DNA of 64,000 nucleotides from Tragulus kanchil. Taxonomy: Eukaryota; Chordata; Mammalia; Artiodactyla; Tragulidae. The notes beneath the pieces were generated by a model, which saw only the letters and a list, made by a program, of their open reading frames with translations, was not told the DNA's origin and did no database searches. This document shows positions 34,045 through 45,681 of this stretch, in pieces; position 1 is the first letter of the stretch; the number at the start of each line of letters is the position of its first letter. The position numbers were made by a program, and so were the translations under genes. The stretch lies in assembly GCA_022376925.1 (NCBI GenBank), contig JAIOJX010000005.1, positions 159,851,501-159,915,500 on the forward strand, written 5' to 3'.

Positions 34045-35470
34045 AAAGGAATTTAATATATTGAGGTCAGGTAAACTCAACCTGAGGCTCCAAGCATGAC
34101 TGTCATTCACTAACTGGGAAAATCACTTACCCTCAAACCTCACTCTGTTCTTATGTAAAATGGGATAATACCACCTGCCCCACCCCACGCCACCATAACA
34201 CCCTAATCATCTCTTCAAAGACTTGCAGGTGTGACCCAGTAAAATGAATGTGTCACATACATAGCCCTTGATAAATGGTGACTGTTTTCAATCAGTGGAA
34301 AGAGGCGGCAGGGGCCCAGGTGCCTCAATGGGGGCACTAACTAGTCTCCTGGTTTAGGGGTTCTTGGCGCTGGGAACAGGGACTGGCAGGGCTCCAAGGG
34401 GAGGGCAGCACCCCACGGTGGAGGCCACACACATTGCTCCAGAGAGCCTGACTGGATCATGACCAGGTCCCGTGCCCAGCCCGGGGTGGTCAGAGGTTCC
34501 CTCTCTCCCCTGAAATGCCAAGCCTGGCCAGTGCCCACAGGCTGCATCCAGGAACCTCTTGGCCTTGGCCGGGCTGGGCGCCTGGCCAGCCCTCCCCTGG
34601 TCCACTGGCTTCCTGCTGCAGACAGATTCCAGACGGAACACAGCTGTCCCAGGCCTTGCTGGGGCCTGAGTGGCCCTCTTTAGGAGTGGGGGCAAGGCTT
34701 GGTTTTGGAGTTGGGCTGGAGGAGCCTGTGGGAAGGGAGGTGTGGTCAGAATGGTGGGGGCTAAGTCTGGGCCAGCAGGAGGGCCACTGGGAGGTAGCCG
34801 TGTGTGACCAGCGGGGGCCCGGTCTCTACAGGTGCTTGTGTCTGCCTGGTCATGCTGACTGAAGGCCAGGTAACCATGGCAACAAGGCCCAGAGCAGAGT
34901 GTCTGTGAGGTTGGAGGATGCTGACAGCAGTCAGGGAGGGGCTGAGTGGTGCCCGGGGGACTGTGCGGACCAGGCTGAAGAGGGCGGGTGCCCTGGCAGC
35001 CGGGGCTCCTACTCCTCCCACCTTCCAGGCAAGAAATTCAGGTCATTTTGGTCTCCTGCCTGGCCTATCCTCATCTCTGTCACATTGTCCTTCAGGTCCA
35101 TTTCATTTTCTTTAAAACTGTTTTTACAATGAAATGCTTAAGACATGTAAAAGCCTAGATGATAATATATTGAGGACTCATTTAGCCCCTGGCTTTGGAG
35201 ATAAAATATGGATGCCCCTAGTGACCCTTCTCTGATTTTGGACGCTCACCTTCCCAGACACACCGCTGTGGGAATTTGCTGTTTGACATTTGCATGATCT
35301 CCACAGTATTCTGACTCTACATTCTTTATCCAGGCACAATATGCTGGATTGTCTTGTATGTTGGAAAACATCAGCAGTGTCCAAAGGAAGCCTCTGTGAT
35401 GGTGGAAATGTTCTTTGTCTACACCATCACAGACTGGCAGTCACTAATTGCATGTGGTTATCAAGCACTT

Positions 35471-35809
35471 GGGGCTTCCCGGGTAGCTCAGCTGGTAAAG
35501 AATCTGTCTGTAATACCGGACACCCTGGTTTGATTCCTGAGTTGGGAAGATCCCCTGGAGAAGGGATAGGCTACACACTCCAATATTCTTGGGCTTCCCT
35601 TTGTGGCTCAAACAGTAAAGAATCTGCCTGCAATGTGGGAGACCAGGATTAGATCCCTGGGTTGGGAAAATCCCCTGGAGGAGGGCATGGCAACCCACTC
35701 CATTTTCCATGTCTAGAGAATCCCATGAACAGAGGAGCCCGGGGGGCTACCATCTATGGGGACGCAGAGAGTCAGACACGACTGAGTGATTACGCACAGC
35801 ACAGCACAT
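35471..35809 (+). mobile_element. Two nested Bov-tA SINEs
   Basis: GGGGCTTCCCGGGTAGCTC, broken after ACTCCAATATTCTT by a second GGGCTTCCCTTTGTGGCTC, ending CAGACACGACTGAGTG. Flanked by ATCAAGCACTT on both sides, so the outer element has an 11-bp target-site duplication. Confidence 0.9.
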
Positions 35810-35999
35810 CAAGCACTTGAAATGTGGCTAGTGGGGCTAAGGAATTGCATTTTTATCTTAATTAATTTAAGCTTAGATAGCCACACGTAGCTCGTGGTTA
35901 CTGCACTGGACGGCCTGGGTTAGATCCTAACTTGTTTCCCTTCTTTTCCTCCTCCTTCCGTGTCTCTCTCCCTCCCTTCTTTTCTCTTCAAGGTTTCTT

Positions 36000-36314
36000 T
36001 TTGTTTTTAAAGATTTATTTATTTATTTATTTTGGGCGGGGGTCGGGTTGGGGAGGGAGGGGAGCGGGCAGGCCACTTCTATTGGTCTTTCATTTCTCTG
36101 TTTTCATCCATCTTTGTTCTTTGGCTCCTGTAGGCCTCCCATCGCGGTGGCCTCTGTTGTCGCAGAGCGCATGCGCTCCAGAGCTCCGGCTCAGCAATTG
36201 GACACATCGGTCCAGCCGCTCCGCGGCAGGTGGGATCTTCCCAGGCCAGGGATCGAACAGGCGCCCCCTGCACTGCAAGGCAGTGTCCTTACTCAGTGGA
36301 CCACCAGGGAAGCC
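36000..36314 (-). mobile_element. CHR-type long SINE, reverse
   Basis: Flanked by a perfect 16-bp target-site duplication CTCTTCAAGGTTTCTT (35984-35999 and 36315-36330). The tail is (TTTA)n-rich on this strand, and the body is close to the copies at 41364 and 43856, so it is relatively young. Confidence 0.93.
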
Positions 36315-36439
36315 CTCTTCAAGGTTTCTTGACATTGAGGCCTGGAGAGCTCCCTGCTCATTTTCCCTGCGGCACAGTCTTCTACTGCATGAACACACAG
36401 CTGTCCTACTGATGAACACGTGGGTTGTTTCCTTTTCTC

Positions 36440-37060
36440 CCTGCCCCCTGCCCACCGCTAATACAAAGAATACCACAGCAATCTTTTCTGTGCGTATCTC
36501 TGCCTGCCTTTCCCACCTTCACTTCCGGTGCCTGCTGTGGCGGACAGTCCCATGATCTCGACCAGTTATTTCACAGCCTCTTAGCTGCCTGCCTGGCCTC
36601 AGTTCCTGCACCCCACACCCCCACTCCTCTCCTGGCATCTGTCAGCCGCCCAGCCAGGCTGATGATCCTCAAACACCACTTTCATCCTGTGTCTTTCCTT
36701 CTGAGGAACTCGATGGTTCGCCCTGCTCCTGATCTCACAACCTAGCCTCACCCAGGATGCGCTGGTTGAGAGCCTCCTCGTTGTCTGCACATCTCATGCT
36801 GTTCCAACCTCTGGACCTGCTTTTTCTAGGCAGAGCACCCAATTCTGGAGTGTCTGTTTCCCTGCCCCTCCTCTACTTAAATCCTTTCACATCTTTGAGC
36901 GCCCAGCTCAGGCTTCGCCTTCTCTGGGGCAGCTCTCATCCTGCAGCATTCATTCAGAAAACACTCCTGAAGTCTGGCTCTCACCAGCTACTCCAGTCCA
37001 TTCCCACCCCCTGCTCCCAGCCTTCTGCATTTCTCTAGCAGCTGAGCCTGGATGAAGCTT
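36440..37060 (+). mobile_element. Possible L2 relic
   Basis: Stretches such as CTGTTCCAACCTCTGGACC, TTAAATCCTTTCACATC and CTTCGCCTTCTCTGGGGCAG are reminiscent of the L2 3' end. Diverged and uncertain. Confidence 0.4.
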
Positions 37061-37177
37061 TGGAATCCAGACAGGGGTGGGTAAAGCCTCCCACCTGGAG
37101 GGCACTGCCTGCCTCTGCCTTCAAGGCTGTCCTTTTTCTGGGCTGCCATGGGGGGCCATTCTCTCCCCCTTCTGATG

Positions 37178-39442
37178 GGCACGATCTTTAATGTTTCTTT
37201 GTGTTTTACCCCATTCTGATTTCAGTCAAATGTGGAAACCACCCCTTCAGGGGGCTTTGCAGAGCTATTCTGATTCATCTTGTATTGCTACTCTTCAAAT
37301 CTCTCATCTTATTTCCTAGAGTTTTGTTCTTAAAGCACACTTGACACTTGCTCCTGTGTCTCCACAACAAGATGATTACACTTTAAGGGGTTGGGACCGT
37401 GTTCTTTTCTGTAACCTCAAGGACATCTGGGGGAAAAAACATACCCCTCACATGTTCATCCAGCCCTCGGTGCTCTGTGCAGCTTGACATGAGACGCTTG
37501 GAGGTTGGCGGAGGACAGATCTGCCACGCAGTGCGGCTCGGGCAGGAGCTGGGGAGCCTGAGAGCCAAGAAGTATCTTCCGGGCCAAGACAGTTCTTCCG
37601 AGGTCTCCCGAAGTTGCCACTGGCTGCTGCATACGTGCAGAGTTTCGCCCTCAGCCAGAAAGAAGTCTGTGTGAGTGGAAGGCGAATGTGGCCACCTCTG
37701 TCCACATGAGCTGCCTCAGGGAACCAGAGGGCAGGGCACAAGGCCTCCAACAGAAGACTGAAGAGCCCAGCCTTCAGAAGGAGTTGGGGATGAGTTCAGT
37801 TGAAAAGAATGAGCTTTGTTCTTGTTCCACAAACCCGGGCCAGGCAGGGTGAAGGAAAGTGTTACATGTGGGAGTCAGCAGAGGATGAGGGATGAGCTTC
37901 GTGGAAGGCTGCGTGGTGATTCTTTTAACATTTTAATTTTATTTATTTATTTGGCTGTGTTGGGTCTTAGTTGCAGCACATGGGATCGTTGAGGCATCTT
38001 GAGTTGTGGGGTGCGGGCCCAGGAGCCCCATGGCATGTGGGATCTTAGCTCCCCAATCAAGGATTGAACCCACATCCCCTGCACTGTCAGGCAGGTTCTT
38101 CACCGCCCAGACCACCAGGGAAGTCCTTCTTCAGGTGGCTTTTACTGAGGGTTCAGTGAGAAATTGGGCTAAGGGAGCCAAGGAGAGGACTATGGAGTGG
38201 GGCAGGGGCAGAAAGGCAGATTTATGTAAACCAAGAGGACAGTGGTCAGGAGCACTGAGTGGGTTCCTCCACTCCTGACTCAGCCAACTACAGGGGTTCA
38301 TTTACTCTATGTTTTGTGGCACGATCTTTAATGTTTCTTTGTGTTTTACCCCATTCTGATTTCAGTCAAATGTGGAAACCACCCCTTCAGGGGGCTTTGC
38401 AGAGCTATTCTGATTCATCTTGTATTGCTACTCTTCAAATCTCTCATCTTATTTCCTAGAGTTTTGTTCTTAAAGCACACTTGACACTTGCTCCTGTGTC
38501 TCCACAACAAGATGATTACACTTTAAGGGGTTGGGACCGTGTTCTTTTCTGTAACCTCAAGGACATCTGGGGGAAAAAACATACCCCTCACATGTTCATC
38601 CAGCCCTCGGTGCTCTGTGCAGCTTGACATGAGACGCTTGGAGGTTGGCGGAGGACAGATCTGCCACGCAGTGCGGCTCGGGCAGGAGCTGGGGAGCCTG
38701 AGAGCCAAGAAGTATCTTCCGGGCCAAGACAGTTCTTCCGAGGTCTCCCGAAGATGCCACTGGCTGCTGCATACTCGTGCAGAGTTTCGCCCTCAGCCAG
38801 AAAGAAGTCTGTGTGAGTGGAAGGCGAATGTGGCCACCTCTGTCCACATGAGCTGCCTCAGGGAACCAGAGGGCAGGGCACAAGGCCTCCAACAGAAGAC
38901 TGAAGAGCCCAGCCTTCAGAAGGAGTTGGGGATGAGTTCAGTTGAAAAGAATGAGCTTTGTTCTTGTTCCACAAACCCGGGCCAGGCAGGGTGAAGGAAA
39001 GTGTTACATGTGGGAGTCAGCAGAGGATGAGGGATGAGCTTCGTGGAAGGCTGCGTGGTGATTTTTTTTTTTAACATTTTAATTTTATTTATTTATTTGG
39101 CTGTGTTGGGTCTTAGTTGCAGCACATGGGATCGTTGAGGCATCTTGAGTTGTGGGGTGCGGGCCCAGGAGCCCCATGGCATGTGGGATCTTAGCTCCCC
39201 AATCAAGGATTGAACCCACATCCCCTGCACTGTCAGGCAGGTTCTTCACCGCCCAGACCACCAGGGAAGTCCTTCTTCAGGTGGCTTTTACTGAGGGTTC
39301 AGTGAGAAATTGGGCTAAGGGGAGCCAAGGAGAGGACTATGGAGTGGGGCAGGGGGCAGAAAGGCAGATTTATGTAAACCAAGAGGACAGTGGTCAGGAG
39401 CACTGAGTGGGTTCCTCCACTCCTGACTCAGCCAACTACAGG
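37178..39442. repeat. Duplication D10 (37178-38294 and 38318-39442)
   Basis: Direct repeat of about 1.12 kb with a filler of about 23 bp sharing TTCATTTACTC with the sequence after copy 2. Copy 1 loses single bases in G and T runs toward its 3' end (near 37925, 38176, 38205). Confidence 0.95.
37935..38126 (-). mobile_element. CHR-type SINE, reverse
   Basis: TTTATTTATTTATTTGGCTG to CAGACCACCAGGGAAGTCC. Repeated at about 39070-39271 by D10. Confidence 0.85.
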
Positions 39443-40638
39443 CCTCGGCTTCATTTACTCATAAAAGTGGAGGGGGTGATTAGAGAACCTTTGGGGTCTG
39501 GTCCCGCTCTGCCTGTGCTTTCAAGGATGGCTCTTGAGGGTGGGGAGTACCACCCACAGTGGAGGGCAGAAGCTAAGTGTGAGCGAGGACTCCGCTGAGG
39601 ATGAGGAAAAGGGAGACCACACTGAGTCCCTGCTCTGTGGAGGGACAGAGCTGGGCCCTTCACACCTGGTCTCAAGTATTTTATTATGATGCTCTGGAGA
39701 TAGGACTAGTCACATCGGTTTAGGGATGAGGAAACCAAGAGCAGAGAGGTCAGTGGTACTCCCCAAGGTCACTGTCCCCCTTAATCCAGAAGGGGGATTC
39801 TCACCAAGGCCTCTGGCCCCCAAGTCCCCAGCCCTTTCACTTCACTGGGAGTTTCCTGAGGGGTGAGGAGGCCCTGTGTGTGGGTATGACTCTGAGTGGT
39901 TGGAAAGAAAGGGCCTGTTGAGTTTGCTTTTGGGTTAATTCTGTATTTTCTTCCATTTACTTCTGTATTTTCTTACATTTACTAAGTTTTCATTAACTTA
40001 GTTTTCAGTACTTTCATTTGGTGAAGATGAAAATGAAGATTTTTTTTTCTTTTGAAGATATTTTTTAAAACCAGAGAAGATGTACTATGATAGGCAGTGA
40101 GCAAATATGAGTTCCTGATCTCTTGATCAGGAACAGAATGAAGAAGGAGAAAGTCAGCTTGAGGTTGGGAAGGGAGGAAGAGAGAATCTCAGCCATCTAC
40201 CTGGTGAGGAGGGTCCTCAGGTAAGAAAGAGCAAAGACAGGGTTTTCATGGCAGCATAGGTGGGCTGTGTAAATCAGTACTTTATTAATATGGTAAAAAC
40301 TTAGCCTTTGTAAAATCTTAGTGGTAGGTAAAGTCCCTGTTAGAACTGAAAACGTTCCCAGATTACACAGAAACAAACAGAAGTTTTGGCCAGAGCTCCC
40401 ATGTTAAGCATGAGACATTGAAAATAAATGATGAGAGTAACTGTAGAAATATATGAAAGAAAACCATGCATGTAATTGATGAAAACCAACTCTAGAAAAA
40501 AATGCAACCAAAGAAACAGAAAAAAAAATTTCCTACAGCATTTTGAACAGAAAATCAGAAAAAGTTAACAACACGAATTCAAGAAGTAAGCACTAAAAAA
40601 AAAAAAGAAGCAAGCAGAGATGGAATGACAATGTGATA
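39443..40638. other. Intergenic, no gene recognised
   Basis: Unique or old repeat-derived sequence. A MIR-like piece is possible near 39660-39790 (GATGAGGAAACCAAGAGC). From 40400 it is A-rich and may be L1-derived. Confidence 0.35.
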
Positions 40639-40977
40639 TTTAGTTTGGTGCAACAGTAATTGCAGTTTTGCACCGTGGAAATTTGTGATTTGACACTGGA
40701 ATATATTCTTAAATAAATATGGTTATGTCATACATCATTTTAATATACATTTCTTGCTTTTTTTTTGCAAATGACTTATTACTCGCTGTTTATTTTATAT
40801 GTATTTTAGACTATGACAATGATGTTAGACAAGCAAATTGGACCAGTTTTCTTATTTGAGTTCAAAATGGGTCATAAAGCAGCAAAGACAACTTGCAACA
40901 TCAACAATGCATTTGGCCCAGGAACTGCTAATGGACGCACAGTGCAGATGTGGTTCAAGACGTTTTGTGAAGGAGAC

Positions 40978-43172
40978 AAGAGCCTTGAAGATGAGGAACA
41001 CAGTGGCCAGCCATGGGAAGTCGACGACCAGCGGAGGGCCATCAGTGAAGCTGATCCTCTTATAGCCACACAAGAAGTTGTACAAGAACTCAAAACCAAC
41101 CGTTCTTCAGCTGTTTGGCATTTGAAGCAAATTGGAAAGGTAAAAAATTTTGATAAGTGGGTGCCTCATGAGCTGACTGAAAAACCAAAACACCCATCAT
41201 TTTGAAGTATCTTCTTCCTTTACTCTATGCAACAATGAAGCATTTCTCAACTGGATTGTGACTTGTGGTGAAAGTGAATTTTATACAACAACTGGTGATG
41301 ATCAGCTCAGTGAATGCTAAAGCATTTCCCAATGCCAAACTTGCACCAAAAAAAGTCATGGTCGGGCTTCCCTGGTGGCCCAGTGGGTAAGGACACCGCC
41401 TTGCAGTGCAAGGGGCGCCAGTTCGATCCCTGGCCTGGGAAGATCCCATGTGCCGCGGAGCAGCTGGACCGATGTGTCCAATTACCAAGCTGGAGCTCTG
41501 GAGCGCATGCGCCCAGAGCCAGCGCCTGCAACGACAGACACCACCGCGATGGGAGGCCCACAGGAACCAAAGAACAAAAACGGATGAAAATAGAGAAATG
41601 AAAGACCAATAGAAGTGGCCTGCCCTTCCCCCTCTCTCCCCACCCCACCCCCCAAAAGATAAATAAATAAAATAAATGTTTAAATAAATAAGAAAGTCAT
41701 GGTCACTGTTTGGTGGTCTGCTGTGGGTCTGATCCACTACAACTTTCTGAATCCTGGTAAAACCATTACATCTGAAAAGTATGCTCAGCAAATTGATGAG
41801 ATGCACTGATAACTGCAATGCCTACTGCCAGCATTGGTCAACAGAAAGGGCCTATTCTTCTCCATGACAACGGCCAACCACACGTTGCACAACCAATGCT
41901 TCAAAAGTTGAACGAACTGGGCTACGAAGTTTTGCCTCACTGGTCATATTTGCCTGCCCTCTTGCCAACCAGCTACCACTTCTTTAAGCATCCTGACAAC
42001 TTTCTGCAGGAAATGCTTCCACAACTAGCAGAAGAAGGCAGAAAATGCTTTCCAAGAGTTTGGTGGATCCAAGAGCCTTGAAGATGAGGAACACAGTGGC
42101 CAGCCATGGGAAGTCGACGACCAGCGGAGGGCCATCAGTGAAGCTGATCCTCTTATAGCCACACAAGAAGTTGTACAAGAACTCAAAACCAACCGTTCTT
42201 CAGCTGTTTGGCATTTGAAGCAAATTGGAAAGGTAAAAAATTTTGATAAGTGGGTGCCTCATGAGCTGACTGAAAAACCAAAACACCCATCATTTTGAAG
42301 TATCTTCTTCCTTTACTCTATGCAACAATGAAGCATTTCTCAACTGGATTGTGACTTGTGGTGAAAGTGAATTTTATACAACAACTGGTGATGATCAGCT
42401 CAGTGAATGCTAAAGCATTTCCCAATGCCAAACTTGCACCAAAAAAAGTCATGGTCGGGCTTCCCTGGTGGCCCAGTGGGTAAGGACACCGCCTTGCAGT
42501 GCAAGGGGCGCCAGTTCGATCCCTGGCCTGGGAAGATCCCATGTGCCGCGGAGCAGCTGGACCGATGTGTCCAATTACCAAGCTGGAGCTCTGGAGCGCA
42601 TGCGCCCAGAGCCAGCGCTCTGCAACGACAGACACCACCGCGATGGGAGGCCCACAGGAACCAAAGAACAAAAACGGATGAAAATAGAGAAATGAAAGAC
42701 CAATAGAAGTGGCCTGCCCTTCCCCCTCTCTCCCCACCCCACCCCCCAAAAGATAAATAAATAAAATAAATGTTTAAATAAATAAAAAAAAAGTCATGGT
42801 CACTGTTTGGTGGTCTGCTGTGGGTCTGATCCACTACAACTTTCTGAATCCTGGTAAAACCATTACATCTGAAAAGTATGCTCAGCAAATTGATGAGATG
42901 CACTGATAACTGCAATGCCTACTGCCAGCATTGGTCAACAGAAAGGGCCTATTCTTCTCCATGACAACGGCCAACCACACGTTGCACAACCAATGCTTCA
43001 AAAGTTGAACGAACTGGGCTACGAAGTTTTGCCTCACTGGTCATATTTGCCTGCCCTCTTGCCAACCAGCTACCACTTCTTTAAGCATCCTGACAACTTT
43101 CTGCAGGGGAAATGCTTCCACAACTAGCAGAAGAAGGCAGAAAATGCTTTCCAAGAGTTTGGTGGATCCAAA
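40978..43172. repeat. Duplication D11 inside mariner (40978-42072 and 42073-43172)
   Basis: Direct repeat of about 1.10 kb with no filler, duplicating most of the mariner transposase remnant and the SINE within it. Differences include a 2-bp indel (GCGCCTGC against GCGCTCTGC), the A-rich SINE tail, and extra G near 43108. Confidence 0.96.
41364..41692 (+). mobile_element. CHR-type long SINE in mariner
   Basis: Flanked by AAAGTCATGGTC on both sides (41352-41363 and 41693-41704). The head starts GGGCTTCCCTGGTGGCCC and the tail is AAATAAATAAG. Repeated at about 42457-42790 by D11 with a different tail length. Confidence 0.93.
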
Positions 43173-43242
43173 AGCATGGAATTTTATGCTACAGGAATAA
43201 CCAACTTATTTCTTGTTGGCAAAGATGTGTTGATTGTAATGG

Positions 43243-43603
43243 TTTCTATTTTTTATTTTATTTTATTTATTTATTTATTTTTGGCTATTCTAGGTTTTCA
43301 CTGCTGCCGCAGGCTGTTCTCCAGCTGCAGGGAGTGGGGGCTACTCTCTAATTGAGGTGAGCAGGCTTCTTGTTGCGATGACTTCTCTTGTTGTGGAACT
43401 CAGGCTCAGGGCACATGGGCTTCAGTAGTTGCTGCCCATGGGCTCCACAGTTGTGGCTCTGAGGCTCTAGAGCACAGGCTCCATAGTTGTGGCTCATGGT
43501 CTTAGTTGCTCTGCAGCATGTGGGATCTTCCCAGCTCAGGGACTGAACCCGGGTCTCCTGCATTGGCAGGTGAACTCTTTACCACTGAGCTACCTGGGAA
43601 GCC
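43243..43603 (-). mobile_element. CHR-type SINE in mariner 3' end
   Basis: TTTATTTATTTATTTATTTT, GGCTATTCTAGGTTTTCAC to GAGCTACCTGGGAAGCC. Flanks GGTTTCTATTTT and GGTTCCTATTTT are a near-perfect target-site duplication. Confidence 0.88.
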
Positions 43604-43855
43604 TGGTTCCTATTTTCGATTCATAAAGATGTGTCTGAGTCTGGGTATAACGATCTAAAATTTACAGTCTGAAACCACTATTACAGTTGCACCAACCTAA
43701 TAAACAGGGAACTGATGGCACTTCTATAAAACAAGCATATCCAAAATAACAAGACACTGAGCAGACATGGCTGAAAAATAAACCCATATAGTGGGAAGAC
43801 TTGAGACAGTCATGGTAAGTGAGAAAAAAAGACAGGTATTAAAAAGAGAGAACAG

Positions 43856-44178
43856 AGCTTCCCCTGGTGGTCCAGTGGATAAGGACACCGCCTTGCAGTG
43901 CAAGGGGTGCCAGTTCGATCCCTGGCCTGGGAAGATCCCACGTGCCGCGGAGCGGCTGGACTGATGTGTCCAATCACCAAGCCGGAGCTCTGGAGCGCAT
44001 GCGCCCAGAGCCGGCGCTCTGCAACGACAGACGCCACCGCGATGGGAGGCTCACAGGAGCCAAAAGAACAAAGACGGATGAAAACAGAGAAATGAAAGAC
44101 CAATAGAAGTGGCCCGCCCGCTCCCCGCCCAACCCGACCCCCACCCAAAATAAATAAATAAATCTTTAAAAAAAAAAA
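43856..44178 (+). mobile_element. CHR-type long SINE
   Basis: Flanked by a perfect 16-bp target-site duplication TAAAAAGAGAGAACAG (about 43840-43855 and 44179-44194), with an AAATAAATAAATAAAT tail. One of the best-preserved copies here. Confidence 0.94.
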
Positions 44179-44354
44179 TAAAAAGAGAGAACAGGCCTGG
44201 AGGGGTGGGATGGGGGAGGTGGGAATGGGATATACATATGCCAAATCTGGAACTATACATATCTGTAAACAACAAAACTCTGTAAAATCAAAAAAGCAGA
44301 ATAAAAAAATGTGTGATTGTGGAAAGAAAAAAAAAAAAATTAAAAAGAGAGAAA

Positions 44355-44456
44355 AACGAAGACTCTGCTTCCACTGCAGGGGGAATGGGTTCAATCCATG
44401 GTCCGGGAACTAAGATTTCACATGCTGCACAATGTGAGCCAAAAAAAAAAAAAAAA
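44355..44456 (+). mobile_element. Short CHR-type SINE
   Basis: GACTCTGCTTCCACTGCAGG, GGTCCGGGAACTAAG and an A-rich tail. Confidence 0.8.
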
Positions 44457-44479
44457 GAAAGAGACAAGACAATAGTCAT

Positions 44480-45130
44480 AGAAGAGCCAGACAATGAAAC
44501 AAAGGAAGAAATATAGAATCTGAACTAGAAAACCTAACAAATGAAAAAGTATTCATTTTATGGAAAATACAAGACATCTTTCCTAGGATGAAGAATGGAA
44601 TTGCAACTCAAAAGAGCATACCTTGTTCCAGGAAAAGCTGATAAAGAAGAGGTAAGAAAGAATTCTTCAGGCACACAGATGAAGACAAAGGAGAAGGAAA
44701 CTAGGAGGGGGAAGAAAGGAAGAAAAAAGGGGAAAAAAACCACTTTTATTTTAAAGGGGAATCTTAGGGTGGCCCATCTTGTTCTTACCAAGTCAAGCTG
44801 CCAAATGACAATGGAGATACGCCTTCAAAGTTCTGAGCAAGATAAAATGTGATGCAAGGATACATTACTCAGCCAAGTTGTACTCAAGCACAAAGACTGC
44901 AGAAACATTCCCAGACGCAGAAAATAAACAGCGTTTACGAGCCATCCTGCAAAACTTAATGATGATTCAGCTAATTAAGAGTTGAAAAACAACTCAGAAA
45001 TGAAAAAGTGATGGTAAAAGTACTGGTGCTAAGTCACAAATCAGTTTAAATATAAAATGAAGGCTAAATAACTCTGAGAAAGATGGTTTCCAAGCAGAAG
45101 GAAATTCAACAGTGCTACATGTAGCTGCAG
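44480..45130 (+). mobile_element. HAL1-like (half-L1) relic
   Basis: ATACATTACTCAGCCAAGTTG and following CAAAGACTGCAGAAACATTCC resemble the HAL1/L1 ORF1-type 3' region. No intact frame. Moderate confidence from pattern only. Confidence 0.55.
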
Positions 45131-45299
45131 TGTTCAAGTAGCTATAATTCATACAGATTGTAGAGGAAGAGATGAGGTTTGGAAAAGAATGGGCCTTTAT
45201 TTTTTAGAATGGGCCATTTTTTCACCTTCAGAAGCTTGAACGATGTCATCTAAAAACAAAACCTTCTAAGAACAGTTTTAATTTCTCAGTGTTTCTCAT

Positions 45300-45395
45300 T
45301 TGTAGCCTTTCCCTTCTCCAGGGGATCTTCCCAACCCAGGGATTAAACCCAGGTCTCTTGCATTGCAGGTGGATTCTATACAAGCCGAGCTACAA
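45300..45395 (-). mobile_element. Bov-tA fragment, reverse
   Basis: CCCTTCTCCAGGGGATCTTCC to CTTGCATTGCAGGTGGATTC; only the tRNA-side part remains. Confidence 0.8.
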
Positions 45396-45681
45396 GGGCA
45401 GAACTAATCTTAACTTCAGAGAGGTTTTTAAGGAATCATTATTTTGTGTGTGGGGGGTGGGGGGCGGGAAAGAAATGTCTTTTGCTTTTTTTCCCACTGA
45501 ACTTCACTTATTTTTTCTTCTGTTATATTGATACAAAATTGATGTAGTGTTTTTATTCTTTAAATGGTATGATTGGGCCCATTTTAACCTTCGAGCTAGA
45601 AATACCCTTGAGAGGCCTAGAACGCTGTTCATTTACAGTCAGTAGTCATGTTTGGGTGGAGGTTTCCATAATATCATTCAA

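Larger units (their letters stand above)
32966..35159. repeat. Duplication D9 (32966-34044 and 34082-35159)
   Basis: Direct repeat of about 1.08 kb with a 37-bp filler containing TAATATATTGAGG, which also follows copy 2, so the filler looks like a noisy read-through. Internal differences: one C-run deletion near 33016/34131 and an A/G change near 33620/34735. Confidence 0.95.
40639..43700 (+). mobile_element. Hsmar1-like mariner DNA transposon, dead
   Basis: Terminal repeats TTTGGTGCAACAGTAATTGC (5') and its approximate complement ending TTGCACCAACCTAA (3', to about 43700) bound a transposase remnant. The frame at 40813-41205 has the N-terminal helix-turn-helix region (FNINNAFGPGTA-like core, VQMWFKTFC, LEDEEHSGQP). 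Later segments include KGPILLHDNGQPHVAQP and LNELGYEVLPH. The first catalytic Asp position reads TCGESE (Gly instead of Asp) and the third reads PALLPTSYH (Ala), so two of three catalytic residues are lost. Two SINEs and D11 further break it; without D11 and the SINEs the element is about 1.3 kb. Confidence 0.92.

Noticed and set aside
35932..36555. 207-residue plus-strand frame with a hydrophobic start
   Set aside because: Most of it is the reverse of a CHR-type SINE with a 16-bp target duplication; similar frames recur at other SINE copies.
41225..41818. 197-residue minus-strand frame near the mariner
   Set aside because: It reads through the reverse of a SINE and mariner debris and has no family match.
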